Positions 7,234-15,765 of a stretch of DNA of 29,097 nucleotides are shown here, in pieces. Under the pieces are notes generated by a model. The model was not told where the DNA came from and searched no databases. It saw only the letters and a list, made by a program, of their open reading frames with translations. The stretch covers positions 1 to 29,097 of the forward strand of contig CAYFGT010000016.1 in the NCBI GenBank assembly GCA_964343075.1. Reading direction: 5' to 3'. The translations under genes and the position numbers were made by a program. Each line of letters begins with the position of its first letter. Position 1 is the stretch's first letter. This DNA comes from UBA2588 sp964343075. GTDB taxonomy: Bacteria > Chloroflexota > Dehalococcoidia > Lucifugimonadales > UBA3495.

Positions 7234-8433
7234 ATGACTGAATCTTTTCAAGACGCGCTTCAACCATCCCCTAGAATCCTTTTAGGAGCCGGACCCAGTG
7301 GAGTGAATCCAAGAGTTTTGCAGGCGATGACTTTACCAGTCATTGGACACCTTGATCCCGAATTCTTTCAAGTCATGGACGAAGTCTGCATCATGCTGAG
7401 ACAAATCTTCAAAACTGATAATTGGTTCACATTGCCTCTATCATCTACTGGTACTGGAGCGATGGAAGCTGCCTGCGCCAACCTGTTGGAGCCTGGGAGC
7501 AAAATCATGATTTTCAAAAATGGTTATTTCGGCATACGGCTGGCAGATATTGCTACGAGATGTAGAGCAGAAGTGATATCAATAGAACTGGAATGGGGTA
7601 AACCCGTGACGCCTAATATCGTTGAACACCATTTAAACTCCCATAGCGATGTAGATGTTGTTGGTATCGTTCACGCCGAAACTTCAACAGGTGCCTTATC
7701 GCCAATTCCTGCGATATCAGAATTGGTCCACAAATCAGGAGCTTTATTACTAGTAGATGCAGTCACTTCTCTAGCAGGGCACACTTTAGAAATCGATAAA
7801 TGGGGAATCGATGTTTGCTACAGTGGCACCCAAAAATGTATCGGAGCACCTCCTGGATTAGCACCAATCACATTAAGTCCTCAAGCCTTAGAGGTAATAC
7901 GGAGTAGAAATACAGACGTCCAAAGTTTTTACTTTAACTTGAAGGATATCGAGACTTATTGGAATGACAACCGAGCCTACCATCACACCAGCCCTATTTC
8001 AATGACTTACGCATTACGAGAGGCACTTCGGATGATATTAGAAGAAGGGCTAGAAAACCGGATTGCCAGGCATGACAAGGTAGCATCTGGATTACGGGCA
8101 GGGCTAAATGCACTCGGGTTGCAATTGCTATCAGAACCAGAATATCAATTGAATCCTCTAACAGCAGTATGTATTCCCGACGGGATCTCAGATACTGATA
8201 TTAGATCCAAACTATTAAACGATTACAACATAGAAGTTGGTGGAGGATTGGGGGAATTACGAGGTAAAATTTGGCGTATCGGATTAATGGGAGAAAATGC
8301 TCGAGAATCTATAGTATTCACGCTGTTATCCGCTTTAGAGGAAAGCCTCAATGAGTTTGGGTATGAAGTAGCGTTTGGTAGCAGTTTATCAGCAGCTCAA
8401 CTGGCTTACGCTAATTATAGTTCCTCTTCATAA
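7234..8433 (+). CDS. Class V aminotransferase, alanine/serine-glyoxylate type
   Basis: A 399-residue PLP aminotransferase of fold type I, class V. The PLP-binding lysine is K201 in SGTQK, followed by CIGAPPGLAP, characteristic of alanine-glyoxylate, serine-glyoxylate and PucG-type enzymes. The Asp that binds the PLP pyridine nitrogen is D175 in LLLVDAVTSL. STGTGAMEAA (71-80) forms the phosphate cup. AGGAG precedes the ATG. It converges with glcF and the two coding regions overlap by 19 bases at their 3' ends. With glycolate oxidase next door, conversion of glyoxylate to glycine is a reasonable role. The amino donor cannot be read from sequence. Confidence 0.88.
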   Translation: MTESFQDALQPSPRILLGAGPSGVNPRVLQAMTLPVIGHLDPEFFQVMDEVCIMLRQIFKTDNWFTLPLSSTGTGAMEAACANLLEPGSKIMIFKNGYFGIRLADIATRCRAEVISIELEWGKPVTPNIVEHHLNSHSDVDVVGIVHAETSTGALSPIPAISELVHKSGALLLVDAVTSLAGHTLEIDKWGIDVCYSGTQKCIGAPPGLAPITLSPQALEVIRSRNTDVQSFYFNLKDIETYWNDNRAYHHTSPISMTYALREALRMILEEGLENRIARHDKVASGLRAGLNALGLQLLSEPEYQLNPLTAVCIPDGISDTDIRSKLLNDYNIEVGGGLGELRGKIWRIGLMGENARESIVFTLLSALEESLNEFGYEVAFGSSLSAAQLAYANYSSSS

Positions 8434-9719
8434 GCCATATCTAATATCTCAATCACATGCTTCAAATCATACGGTAATGCCCTTTGTTTGATGCCAGCTT
8501 GTATATGCATAGAGCATCCTGGATTAGATGTAGCAATCACATCACAATCCACTTTTGATATATTGGCAAATTTCCTGGACAATATCTCCTGAGACATCTC
8601 TGGATTTACCATTGAATAAATACCAGCCGATCCACAACACATATTCGCCTCCGGCATCTCAACAAATTCCAGTCCAGGAATAGATTGCAGCAATATTCTT
8701 GGAGCAGACGTGATCCTTTGAGCATGTGCTAGATGACAAGCATCTTGATAAGTGACCTTGATTGGCACCTGTTTAGTAGGTCTTATAAAATCAATTGATG
8801 TCAGAAACTCGTGAATATCAATAGTTTTATCGGAATATTCTTGCGCTTTCCCTTGATATTCGGGATCCCCCTGAAACAGCTCATAATATTCTTTCATAGA
8901 GGCACCGCATCCCGCCGAAATAGTGATTATGTAATCAGGATTAGCAGCCAGCATAACATCGATATTATTCCTGGCCATTGACTTAGCGTATTCCATATCT
9001 CCAGCGTGCAAGTTCAAAGCCCCACAGCAACCTTGTCCAACAGGGACAGAAACTTCACATCCATTTTTTGTCAAAACACGAACAGCGCTCCTCATAGCAT
9101 CGGACTGTACAAGTGGCATGATACAACCAGCCAGCAGGCACACCTTCATTTTGATATTTCCGTCAATCGGGATAAATGTATTTACACCTGGTTTAAAGAA
9201 CGGCTTGGTAAAATTTGGCAGTTGAGCTTCCATTTGTTTGAGCTCGGTTGGCAACAATCTAAACACTCCTAACCAATTTAATAAATGAGATAACCTAAAT
9301 CGGTTATAATAAAACAATATATGAGAAAGGGATCGAAGCAACCCCAACCTAGGCAATAAACCACGTAACAATACACTTCTAATGCGCCTCATTTTAGGAG
9401 ACGTTTTATTATGTAAATCCATATTATATTTAGTAGAGGTTATCAATTTCCCATACGGAACTCCCGAAGGACAAACAGCCTCACATGCCCTACACTGTAG
9501 GCACAAGTCCCAGTGTGAAGTCACTTTAGCATCAAGCTCCAGTCGTCCTTCAGAAACTGATTTCATAAAATGAATTCTTCCTCTAGGAGACTCCATTTCT
9601 AATCCAGTGATAGCGTAAGTTGGGCAGGCGCTCAAACACAATCCACAATGAACGCATTTATACATATCATTTGGATCAGCCATCGACAATTCATCACCTA
9701 TGTTTGTTGATTGAGTCAA
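8415..9719 (-). CDS. glcF: Glycolate oxidase iron-sulfur subunit
   Basis: 434-residue iron-sulfur subunit of the membrane-associated glycolate oxidase complex. Two 4Fe-4S motifs are near the N-terminus: C22, C25, C28, C32-P and C73, C76, C79, C83-P. Two CCG domains follow (AGCIMPL...GCCGALN and DACHLAH...MCCGSAGIY), as in GlcF and related heterodisulfide-reductase-like proteins. The start is TTG at 9719, 3 bases after the glcE stop, with GGAGG about 10 bases upstream inside glcE. Its 3' end overlaps the opposing aminotransferase gene by 19 bases. Last gene of glcD-glcE-glcF. Confidence 0.92.
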   Translation of the reverse strand: MTQSTNIGDELSMADPNDMYKCVHCGLCLSACPTYAITGLEMESPRGRIHFMKSVSEGRLELDAKVTSHWDLCLQCRACEAVCPSGVPYGKLITSTKYNMDLHNKTSPKMRRIRSVLLRGLLPRLGLLRSLSHILFYYNRFRLSHLLNWLGVFRLLPTELKQMEAQLPNFTKPFFKPGVNTFIPIDGNIKMKVCLLAGCIMPLVQSDAMRSAVRVLTKNGCEVSVPVGQGCCGALNLHAGDMEYAKSMARNNIDVMLAANPDYIITISAGCGASMKEYYELFQGDPEYQGKAQEYSDKTIDIHEFLTSIDFIRPTKQVPIKVTYQDACHLAHAQRITSAPRILLQSIPGLEFVEMPEANMCCGSAGIYSMVNPEMSQEILSRKFANISKVDCDVIATSNPGCSMHIQAGIKQRALPYDLKHVIEILDMAYEEEL

Positions 9720-9722
9720 CTA

Positions 9723-10988
9723 TCAGATACCTCCAGCAAATCTACCTCTGTTAAAAATATTACGGCAATCAAATTGGTCCTTTACGCGCCTCATCAAACC
9801 CTTGGTATTTTCATACTCTTCCCAAACATCCAGTCTTTTTTTTAAATCAGTCGTACAAAACTCTATTAAACTATTTCCGTGATTGGTACTGATTATTTCT
9901 CTCAAAATCTGTATATCTTCTATCATGTTGCCCGCAATTTGGTAATGAATATCAATTGTTCCAAAGTAGCAATCTACAGACAGTTCTAACTGGTCTCTAA
10001 AATCAGTCTCTAACAACGATTCACAAACCTTACCGATAGAAGCCAATGGTAAGTTAGCCCGGACACGAATAGTACTAGGCTGTAGGTTATTACCATTCAC
10101 ACGATTAAGTTCTTGAATCAGCTGACTGCAATCTTGCCCAGATATAATCTCAAACTCTTTAGGCGCAAGGTTACTTAATATCTCATTCCGTTTCCTATCT
10201 ATAGCTCCATCCCTACCTTCCAAATAAATTAATATCAAGTCACTCTCTAAACTCTGCAATCGAGTTTGAGTTAATAATTCTTGCTCCATAACATGCGCAG
10301 TTGACGGTGCCCAAGGCATGTTCTTGATACTTTGAGTTTGTTCAATACCAGCTTCTAAATTCTTACAAGGTATAACCATTAACTCCGTATTGGCAGGAAC
10401 AGTTACTACTTTAAACGTAGCGTCTACTATAATACCCAACGTCCCTAGTGCTCCTACGTATAATTTGTTCATATCGTACCCAGTAACGTTCTTAACTACA
10501 CGACCTCCAGACTTGATTAATTTACCCTGATCATTCATAACAGTTAACCCGATTAATGAATCTCTAACCAGTCCAAAATGATTTCTCAAAAAACCGTGGG
10601 TATTGGATGAAATAATTCCTCCAATAGAGGCTTCTGAGATCAGATAACCGTCAATTGCCAATGTTTTGGATTCTGTCTGCAACACTGGATACAAATTTTT
10701 CATTCTCGCACCCGCTTGCACAGTTACAGTTAAATCTGCGGGTTGAAAATCTAATACCTCAGATAAGTTGTCCATTTTTACCATCACGTCAATCTTGGAA
10801 GGTATATTGCCGATTCCTATACTAGTCATACCTCCTGCAACAACTATATTCATACTCTGCTGGTAACATGTATTTACTATGTTTGCCAATTCAGCAGTAG
10901 AACTAGGTTCGCAAACATAATCTGGTATCACTTCGTCTACCATTTGGGTATTAGCCGTACGATTCTTGCTATAAGGAAACATTTCCAT
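9723..10988 (-). CDS. glcE: Glycolate oxidase FAD-binding subunit GlcE
   Basis: Second flavin-binding subunit of glycolate oxidase. It has a FAD_binding_4 (VAO/PCMH) domain with VVAGGMTSIGIG near the N-terminus, a GGIISSNTHG segment, and GRVVKNVTGYDMNKLYVGALGTLGII, which is very typical of GlcE. The C-terminus ends in FNRGRFAGG. The start is uncertain. The frame runs back to a TTG at 11003, but that lacks a ribosome binding site. I prefer the ATG at 10988 (GAAG 9 bases upstream); the next ATG at 10982 is also possible. It follows glcD closely. Confidence 0.9.
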   Translation of the reverse strand: MEMFPYSKNRTANTQMVDEVIPDYVCEPSSTAELANIVNTCYQQSMNIVVAGGMTSIGIGNIPSKIDVMVKMDNLSEVLDFQPADLTVTVQAGARMKNLYPVLQTESKTLAIDGYLISEASIGGIISSNTHGFLRNHFGLVRDSLIGLTVMNDQGKLIKSGGRVVKNVTGYDMNKLYVGALGTLGIIVDATFKVVTVPANTELMVIPCKNLEAGIEQTQSIKNMPWAPSTAHVMEQELLTQTRLQSLESDLILIYLEGRDGAIDRKRNEILSNLAPKEFEIISGQDCSQLIQELNRVNGNNLQPSTIRVRANLPLASIGKVCESLLETDFRDQLELSVDCYFGTIDIHYQIAGNMIEDIQILREIISTNHGNSLIEFCTTDLKKRLDVWEEYENTKGLMRRVKDQFDCRNIFNRGRFAGGI

Positions 10989-11006
10989 ACCTACTGGCTT
11001 CAAATA

Positions 11007-12428
11007 TTAGATAGTGAACCCTGGAGCAGGCTTATGAGGTTTCAGCACAACATGTTCACCATCAGGGAATATTTTTCCGGGATTGATATTATTATTTGGG
11101 GCAAAAGCTGTCCGCAATTTTTTCATTGATTCCATATCATCATCATTAAAAACCAAAGGCATATATTCTTTTTTTTCTAAACCTATACCGTGCTCACCAC
11201 TAAGAACTCCTCCTAGTTCCACACAAGACTTCAATACTTCACCACCGGCGGTCGTGATGTTTTCTATAGCACCAGGAATTTTCTCATCAAATAATAGACA
11301 CGGATGTAAATTGCCATCTCCTGCATGAAACACATTAGCAATTTGAATACCAAACTTTTCCCCAATGGTTTGTACTTCTAAAAGCACTTCGGTCAACTTG
11401 GTCCTAGGTACCACTCCATCAACCAAAAAGTAATTTGGGGCCAAACTACCAAGAGCTCCCAATGCGCCTTTTCTACCAGACCACAGAGCATCACGTTCAT
11501 TTTCATCGGTAGCGTAGGTCACTTCAGTAGCTCCAGCCTCCCATAAACAGGAACTAACATCTTCTGACATTTCTGAAACTTCTTCGACCAAGCCCTCTAT
11601 TTCAATCAACAATACTGACCCGGCATCATTAGGATAACCTGCATCCATAACGTTCTGTACTGCTTTTATAGTTAGTTTATCCAACATCTCCATTGCCGCG
11701 GGAACAATCCCTTTACCTATAATGGAAGAAACTGCACCGCAAGCAGACTCAATATCATCAAAAACACCCAAAAATGTACCAACTGTCTCCGGCACTGGTA
11801 AAACCCTTAATGTCATGGCTGTAACCATTCCAAAGGTACCTTCAGACCCAACAAAAGCTCCCCGCAGGTCATAGGCAAAGCCTCCACGGGATTTATCACC
11901 TAAATAAGTAATCGATCCATCTTCTAGAACCACTTCCAATTCCAGCACGTAATTCGTCGTTGTGCCATATGCCAGACAATGTGGCCCTCCAGCATTTTCT
12001 GAGATATTCCCTCCTAAACTACAGGCTCTTTGACTAGAAGGGTCTGGGGGATACCTCAAACCAAATGTACGGACATAATTATCTAGATCTAGATTAATCA
12101 CTCCTGGCTGTACTGTCACAGTACATCCCTCAATATCAATATCAAGGATTTGGTTCATTTTTGTAAATACAATTTGGATAGCACCATTTTTAGATATCGT
12201 ACCCCCGCTCAGCCCCGTACCAGATCCTCTGCCTACAACATATATTTCATTTCTATGGCAATAGTTCAAAATTCGGCATACTTGATTAGTATTTTGAGGC
12301 AAAACTACAGCGGGAGGTCGATTCTTATCAACTGAACCGTCATATTCATACACTAACAAATCCCTAGCATCAGATATAACGTTATCTACACCAACTATCT
12401 CCTCTAAATTACCAATATGATCTATCAA
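11007..12428 (-). CDS. glcD: Glycolate oxidase FAD-linked subunit GlcD
   Basis: Catalytic FAD subunit oxidising glycolate (or a related 2-hydroxyacid such as D-lactate) to the oxoacid; 473 residues. The FAD-binding segment VVGRGSGTGLSGG is at residues 64-76, followed by GGNISENAGGPHCLAYGTT. The C-terminal FAD-oxidase domain carries VFHAGDGNLHPCLLFD and SGEHGIGLEKKEYM, and it ends near NPGKIFP. The start is TTG at 12428, with a weak AGG upstream; there is no ATG nearby in frame. First gene of the glc run, under a promoter region with a long inverted repeat (12442-12470). glcE and glcF alongside favour glycolate over D-lactate. Confidence 0.93.
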   Translation of the reverse strand: MIDHIGNLEEIVGVDNVISDARDLLVYEYDGSVDKNRPPAVVLPQNTNQVCRILNYCHRNEIYVVGRGSGTGLSGGTISKNGAIQIVFTKMNQILDIDIEGCTVTVQPGVINLDLDNYVRTFGLRYPPDPSSQRACSLGGNISENAGGPHCLAYGTTTNYVLELEVVLEDGSITYLGDKSRGGFAYDLRGAFVGSEGTFGMVTAMTLRVLPVPETVGTFLGVFDDIESACGAVSSIIGKGIVPAAMEMLDKLTIKAVQNVMDAGYPNDAGSVLLIEIEGLVEEVSEMSEDVSSCLWEAGATEVTYATDENERDALWSGRKGALGALGSLAPNYFLVDGVVPRTKLTEVLLEVQTIGEKFGIQIANVFHAGDGNLHPCLLFDEKIPGAIENITTAGGEVLKSCVELGGVLSGEHGIGLEKKEYMPLVFNDDDMESMKKLRTAFAPNNNINPGKIFPDGEHVVLKPHKPAPGFTI

Positions 12429-12441
12429 ATTTATACCTATA

Positions 12442-12470
12442 AATACAATTTACTACAAATTGTATCTCAA
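12442..12470 (-). promoter_or_regulatory. glcD promoter with perfect 8-bp-arm inverted repeat
   Basis: The arms TACAATTT (12444-12451) and AAATTGTA (12457-12464) flank five bases, giving a 21-bp operator-like repeat. On the minus strand it fills the 17-base gap between a -35-like TTGAGA (12465-12470) and a -10-like TGTATT (12442-12447), both 4-5 of 6 matches to consensus. It lies 16 bases before the glcD start. A dimeric repressor of the GntR or LysR kind would fit, but no regulator gene is in the window. The repeat is certain; the promoter and role are inferred. Confidence 0.5.
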
Positions 12471-12500
12471 ATTAACCTTGATTTGTTGTGTGATTTAGTT

Positions 12501-12514
12501 GAGTATATGTACTC
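12501..12514 (+). promoter_or_regulatory. Inverted repeat upstream of leuB
   Basis: GAGTA (12501-12505) and TACTC (12510-12514) form a perfect inverted repeat around TATG, about 30 bases before the leuB start. It covers the area where a -10 box would be expected (TATATG), but no convincing -35 box is seen. It may be an operator or a chance palindrome. Confidence 0.3.
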
Positions 12515-12545
12515 ATCAAAATACATGATAGTTAAGGAGTCCAAT

Positions 12546-13634
12546 ATGCAATTTGAGATAGCTGTATTACCTGGAGATGGAATCGGACCAGAAGTAACCA
12601 ATGAGAGTGTGAAAATATTAAAGGCCATAGAGGCTCAATTCGGCCATCAATTTAACCTTAACTACGGAGATATAGGCGGGATTTCAATAGACAAATATGG
12701 AACCGCATTAACCGAAGAAGTAGAAAACATAATATCAAATAGCGACGCTGTTTTATTTGGTGCTGTAGGAGGTCCTAAATGGGATGATCCCACCGCAGAA
12801 ACAAGACCGGAAGACGGACTCCTCAAAATGCGAGCTAATCTTGGAGCATTTGCCAATATTCGCCCAGTTAAAGTATATCCTGAACTGGTCAATACCAGTG
12901 TCCTAAAACCCGAAGTACTAGATAATGTTGACATAGTAGTTGTACGCGAATTAACTGGAGGATTGTATTACGGGCAACCCAAAGGTAGAAGCATCCAATA
13001 CGGTAAAGAGACTGCTACAGACACTTTATTTTACTCAGCCCCGGAAATCGAACGAGTTCTTAGGGTAGGATTTGAATTAGCCAAAGGCAGGAGAAACAAA
13101 CTAGCTTCTATCGATAAAGCTAATGTTCTAGAAACTTCTAGGCTGTGGAGACAAATCGCTACAGATCTTTCGAGTGAATATCCAGAGGTAGAACTCGAAC
13201 ATGTATTGGTAGACGCATGCGCCATGCAACTGGTGCAAAGTCCTAGTAGATTCGACGTGATAGTCGCAGAAAATACTTTCGGAGACATTCTGACTGATGA
13301 AGCAGCTGTCCTAACAGCCTCTATGGGACTATTACCATCCGCAAGTTTATCCGGAGTTCCTCAAATCGGGCAAAAAACAACTGGCCTTTATGAACCCATC
13401 CATGGCACAGCTCCCGATATAGCAGGCAAGGGTATCGCTAATCCCACAGGCTCTATTCTAAGCACTGCCCTGATGCTCCGTTATTCTCTAGGGCTCAATG
13501 AAGAAGCAATAACTATTGAGAAGGCCGTTGAACAGGTTTTGAGTGCAGGATACCGAACATCCGAGTTAAATGGCCCAGATGTAAAATTACTTTCTACAAG
13601 TGAATTTGCTGATGAGATCGTAAAAAATGTTTGA
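12546..13634 (+). CDS. leuB: 3-isopropylmalate dehydrogenase
   Basis: Oxidises and decarboxylates 3-isopropylmalate in leucine synthesis, using NAD and a divalent metal; 362 residues, normal for LeuB. It opens with LPGDGIGPEV. Substrate arginines lie in MRANLGAFANIRPVK and VRELTGGLYYG, and the metal-binding aspartates in NTFGDILTDEAA. The end carries GLYEPIHGTAPDIAGKGIANP. I chose the ATG at 12546 because AGGAG lies 6 bases before it and the family starts there. The open frame continues upstream to 12417, but that part has no leuB likeness and overlaps the glcD start. No other leu genes are adjacent. Confidence 0.96.
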   Translation: MQFEIAVLPGDGIGPEVTNESVKILKAIEAQFGHQFNLNYGDIGGISIDKYGTALTEEVENIISNSDAVLFGAVGGPKWDDPTAETRPEDGLLKMRANLGAFANIRPVKVYPELVNTSVLKPEVLDNVDIVVVRELTGGLYYGQPKGRSIQYGKETATDTLFYSAPEIERVLRVGFELAKGRRNKLASIDKANVLETSRLWRQIATDLSSEYPEVELEHVLVDACAMQLVQSPSRFDVIVAENTFGDILTDEAAVLTASMGLLPSASLSGVPQIGQKTTGLYEPIHGTAPDIAGKGIANPTGSILSTALMLRYSLGLNEEAITIEKAVEQVLSAGYRTSELNGPDVKLLSTSEFADEIVKNV

Positions 13635-13652
13635 TAGAACTGAAATAAACAA

Positions 13653-13685
13653 TTGAAATACTAAGTCATTTCATATTAATATAAT
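13653..13685 (+). promoter_or_regulatory. Possible promoter for the sodium/calcium exchanger gene
   Basis: A perfect TATAAT is at 13680-13685 and a good -35-like TTGAAA at 13653-13658, but the 21-base spacing is too long for that pair. ATTAAT at 13675-13680 gives a 16-base spacer instead. The inverted repeat TGAAAT-N8-ATTTCA (13654-13673) overlaps the -35 box. It lies in the 76-base gap after leuB. Confidence 0.35.
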
Positions 13686-13710
13686 ATTTAACTAATCAAA
13701 CGGACTAGAT

Positions 13711-14706
13711 GTGTCAGAATTACTAGTAGCAATCTTAATATTCTTAGTCAGTGCTGGAGTAGTAGTGTACTGTGGCACCAAATTGGCTGTGTATGGTGAT
13801 GCACTAGCAGAACTGACTGGCTTAGGTCGACTATTTGTAGGTAGCATATTAGTTGCTCTAGCTACCTCTTTACCAGAACTTTCGACCAATATATCAGCTG
13901 TATCATTAAATCCTCCTAATCCAGCCATTGCCATCGGTAATGTGTTCGGAGCCAACATGATTAATCTATTCACCTTTGGAGCAGTAGCTTTAGTGTTTGG
14001 TGGATCGAGGTTCTTAGCTAATGTGTCTTTTGAGCAGAAATATCTGGTATTCCTAGCTATCTTAATGACGGTACTAGGCCTATTGTTCATCTCAATCCCT
14101 ATCAACATCAGTGCATTCAATATTGGATTACCAGCCGGAATAATCCTAAGCATGTACGTTCTAGGTATGTGGTACATCTATAAGAAAAAACCAGACGACG
14201 AAACTTCCGATGACGACGAAATTCAAACCTCGCTAACCCTTACTAAGGCGTGGTTATTATTTGGGGTTGTATCAGCCGGTGTAGTCGTAGGTGGAATATT
14301 TTTAGCAATCAGCACCGACCAAATTGCCAATATTACTGGCATATCATCTGGAGTCTTAGGGATCATCGCTGTATCAATTGTGACTACTATGCCTGAAGCC
14401 TCTGCAACTATAGCGGCAGCAAGAATGAAAGCTTATGACCTAGGAGTAGCAGGTTTGTTTGGAAGCTGCGTGTTTAATGTCACCATCATAGGTTATGCTG
14501 ATATCTTCTATAGAGAAGGAATCATAACAACGCAAGGTGAACCCTCCCACCAAATTGCTGGATTGGTAGCCGTAGGGCTGATGCTAATCGGATTAGCAGT
14601 AATATTAGGAAAAAATAAATTACCAAAGCCAGTATTGACGATAGGAGTTGCCGCGATTGTCCTTATATACCTTGCAGGTGCTGTGTTAGTCGCGACCAAC
14701 GGATAA
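13711..14706 (+). CDS. Sodium/calcium exchanger family membrane protein
   Basis: 331-residue integral membrane antiporter of the CaCA superfamily, with about ten hydrophobic segments. Both ion-binding alpha repeats are visible: ALATSLPELS with E56 then GNVFGANMIN, and SIVTTMPEAS with E229 then FGSCVFN. In the second repeat the usual GSN reads GSC. A cytoplasmic acidic loop (PDDETSDDDE, 161-170) links the halves. It probably exports calcium using sodium or proton influx; the ion cannot be fixed from sequence. The start is GTG at 13711 with a GGA about 6 bases upstream. It ends one base before the opposing JAMM gene. Confidence 0.9.
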   Translation: MSELLVAILIFLVSAGVVVYCGTKLAVYGDALAELTGLGRLFVGSILVALATSLPELSTNISAVSLNPPNPAIAIGNVFGANMINLFTFGAVALVFGGSRFLANVSFEQKYLVFLAILMTVLGLLFISIPINISAFNIGLPAGIILSMYVLGMWYIYKKKPDDETSDDDEIQTSLTLTKAWLLFGVVSAGVVVGGIFLAISTDQIANITGISSGVLGIIAVSIVTTMPEASATIAAARMKAYDLGVAGLFGSCVFNVTIIGYADIFYREGIITTQGEPSHQIAGLVAVGLMLIGLAVILGKNKLPKPVLTIGVAAIVLIYLAGAVLVATNG

Positions 14707-14707
14707 A

Positions 14708-15199
14708 TTATATCAACGCCCCTGGATACCTTGCTACCTCAACAAACTCCTCTTGAGTTGTTGACCAGGCAAACAAAGCCGCCTCAACAACTGATTCTGC
14801 ATCAATACCAATCACTAATTGCTGAACTGGATAACTAGGGCCATCTCCCCACGGACTAGTGGCAACTTGACGGTCCGTCTCTGATAAATAAGCCTTTCCA
14901 TTGGGATGAGAGTGGTATATGACGACTGGAGGGCTTTTCGAATCTAGTTTGTTGTTGAATTCTAAAAGATCTGGCCCTTCAATAACATATGCTGTTTCTG
15001 CAGTCCGGGCCGCGGCTGTAGGGTGATTCCCTTCATTTTGCTTATTCTCACATTGTCGAGAACTCCGAGCTACATTTTGGTCCCAAGAGCCTTCTAACCA
15101 ACCACAACATTCCAAAGGGAATACTTCTCTAGCGTGGCGATACAGATCATGGAGTAAATCATCCGTGATTTGAATAGCCGATATATAATCCATACTCAC
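14708..15199 (-). CDS. JAMM/MPN-domain metalloprotease
   Basis: 163-residue Mov34/MPN/PAD-1 family protein with a complete JAMM zinc motif: E30, H96-S-H98, S106 and D109 (spacing HxHx7Sx2D exact). Bacterial relatives of this size cleave peptides from the C-terminus of ubiquitin-like sulfur carriers (CysO-cysteine peptidase, Mec) or act as small isopeptidases. No sulfur-carrier or cysteine-synthase gene is adjacent here, so the substrate is open. The start is GTG at 15199, overlapping the upstream gene's stop by four bases; an ATG two codons on is an alternative. It looks co-translated with the phosphatase-fold gene. Confidence 0.88.
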   Translation of the reverse strand: MSMDYISAIQITDDLLHDLYRHAREVFPLECCGWLEGSWDQNVARSSRQCENKQNEGNHPTAAARTAETAYVIEGPDLLEFNNKLDSKSPPVVIYHSHPNGKAYLSETDRQVATSPWGDGPSYPVQQLVIGIDAESVVEAALFAWSTTQEEFVEVARYPGALI

Positions 15200-15654
15200 G
15201 AGCTACCCTGTCGTACAAATGATTCATAATCATGAACTATAGTTAGATAGTCAGAGTCAGACATAGTGCCCGGTCTAGCATTCTCCACTGTAGATATAGC
15301 AGATTCCGAAGAATGCCCAACATAAACCAAATAGCAAGCCAAAATTATTCCTGTAGTTTCATTACCTGTGCCACAAGTAACCACAACAGGCCTTTCCCAT
15401 TTTTCGAATTGTTCTTCAATAAATACCGAAATCCTATTCACTTGTGCAAAATCTGGATTATCCAAAGAAGCTATAGGTTCAAATAGTTCAAATAATTGCC
15501 ACGGTTCGGCAGAGATGTTACTTTCATCCAAGCGCACTACTGAAGCAATTTCTTGCATTTTGAAAAAAAATAAGTCCTTTCTGTCCGTAGCTCCTACTGA
15601 CCCGGCTAGAGCTCCTTCAATAATCCAACTAAAATTCAAATAATTAAAATCCAT
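15196..15654 (-). CDS. Dual-specificity phosphatase-fold protein lacking the P-loop arginine
   Basis: 152-residue protein with the shape of a small dual-specificity/tyrosine phosphatase. The N-terminal half holds a conserved-looking PIASLDNPDF segment where the general acid lies, followed by a helix (FIEEQFEKWERP) and the P-loop strand VVVTC. After the loop come a hydrophobic helix and ARPGTM, as in phosphatases. The loop reads C94-G-T-G-N-E-T100-T-G: cysteine and glycine of CxxGxxRTG are kept but the arginine is Thr, and the preceding His is Thr. It may bind phosphorylated ligands without hydrolysing them. It overlaps the JAMM gene by GTGA. Confidence 0.7.
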   Translation of the reverse strand: MDFNYLNFSWIIEGALAGSVGATDRKDLFFFKMQEIASVVRLDESNISAEPWQLFELFEPIASLDNPDFAQVNRISVFIEEQFEKWERPVVVTCGTGNETTGIILACYLVYVGHSSESAISTVENARPGTMSDSDYLTIVHDYESFVRQGSS

Positions 15655-15686
15655 AGATTCAACTCACGGTATTCTGTTACTTTGAT

Positions 15687-15715
15687 ATCCTAAAACTTCA
15701 TTGTTGGTTTTTCAA
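15687..15715 (-). promoter_or_regulatory. Probable promoter for the phosphatase-fold/JAMM pair
   Basis: On the minus strand TTGAAA (bases 15710-15715) and TAGGAT (15687-15692) are spaced by exactly 17 bases, about 33 bases before the phosphatase-fold start. It overlaps the short inverted repeat TGGTT-N4-AACCA (15705-15718) shared with the divergent enoyl-CoA hydratase promoter. Good hexamers, moderate confidence. Confidence 0.45.
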
Positions 15716-15730
15716 CCACATGGTTTTTAA

Positions 15731-15736
15731 TATAAT
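15731..15736 (+). promoter_or_regulatory. -10 box upstream of the enoyl-CoA hydratase-like gene
   Basis: A perfect TATAAT, 30 bases before the TTG start. The -35 region is poor: TTTTTC at 15708-15713 is at the right 17-base distance, while TTGGTT at 15704-15709 is too far. The inverted repeat TGGTT-TTTC-AACCA lies there and could bind a regulator serving both directions. Confidence 0.4.
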
Positions 15737-15765
15737 GCCCATAAATAAGAATAATGGAGATCACT

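Noticed and set aside
12417..12545. Upstream extension of the leuB frame by 43 residues
   Set aside because: It has no likeness to LeuB, overlaps the start of glcD, and the ATG at 12546 has an ideal AGGAG site.
13692..14177. Open frame of 161 residues on the minus strand opposite the exchanger gene
   Set aside because: Antisense to a clear membrane transporter with both alpha repeats; no protein-like pattern in the shadow frame.
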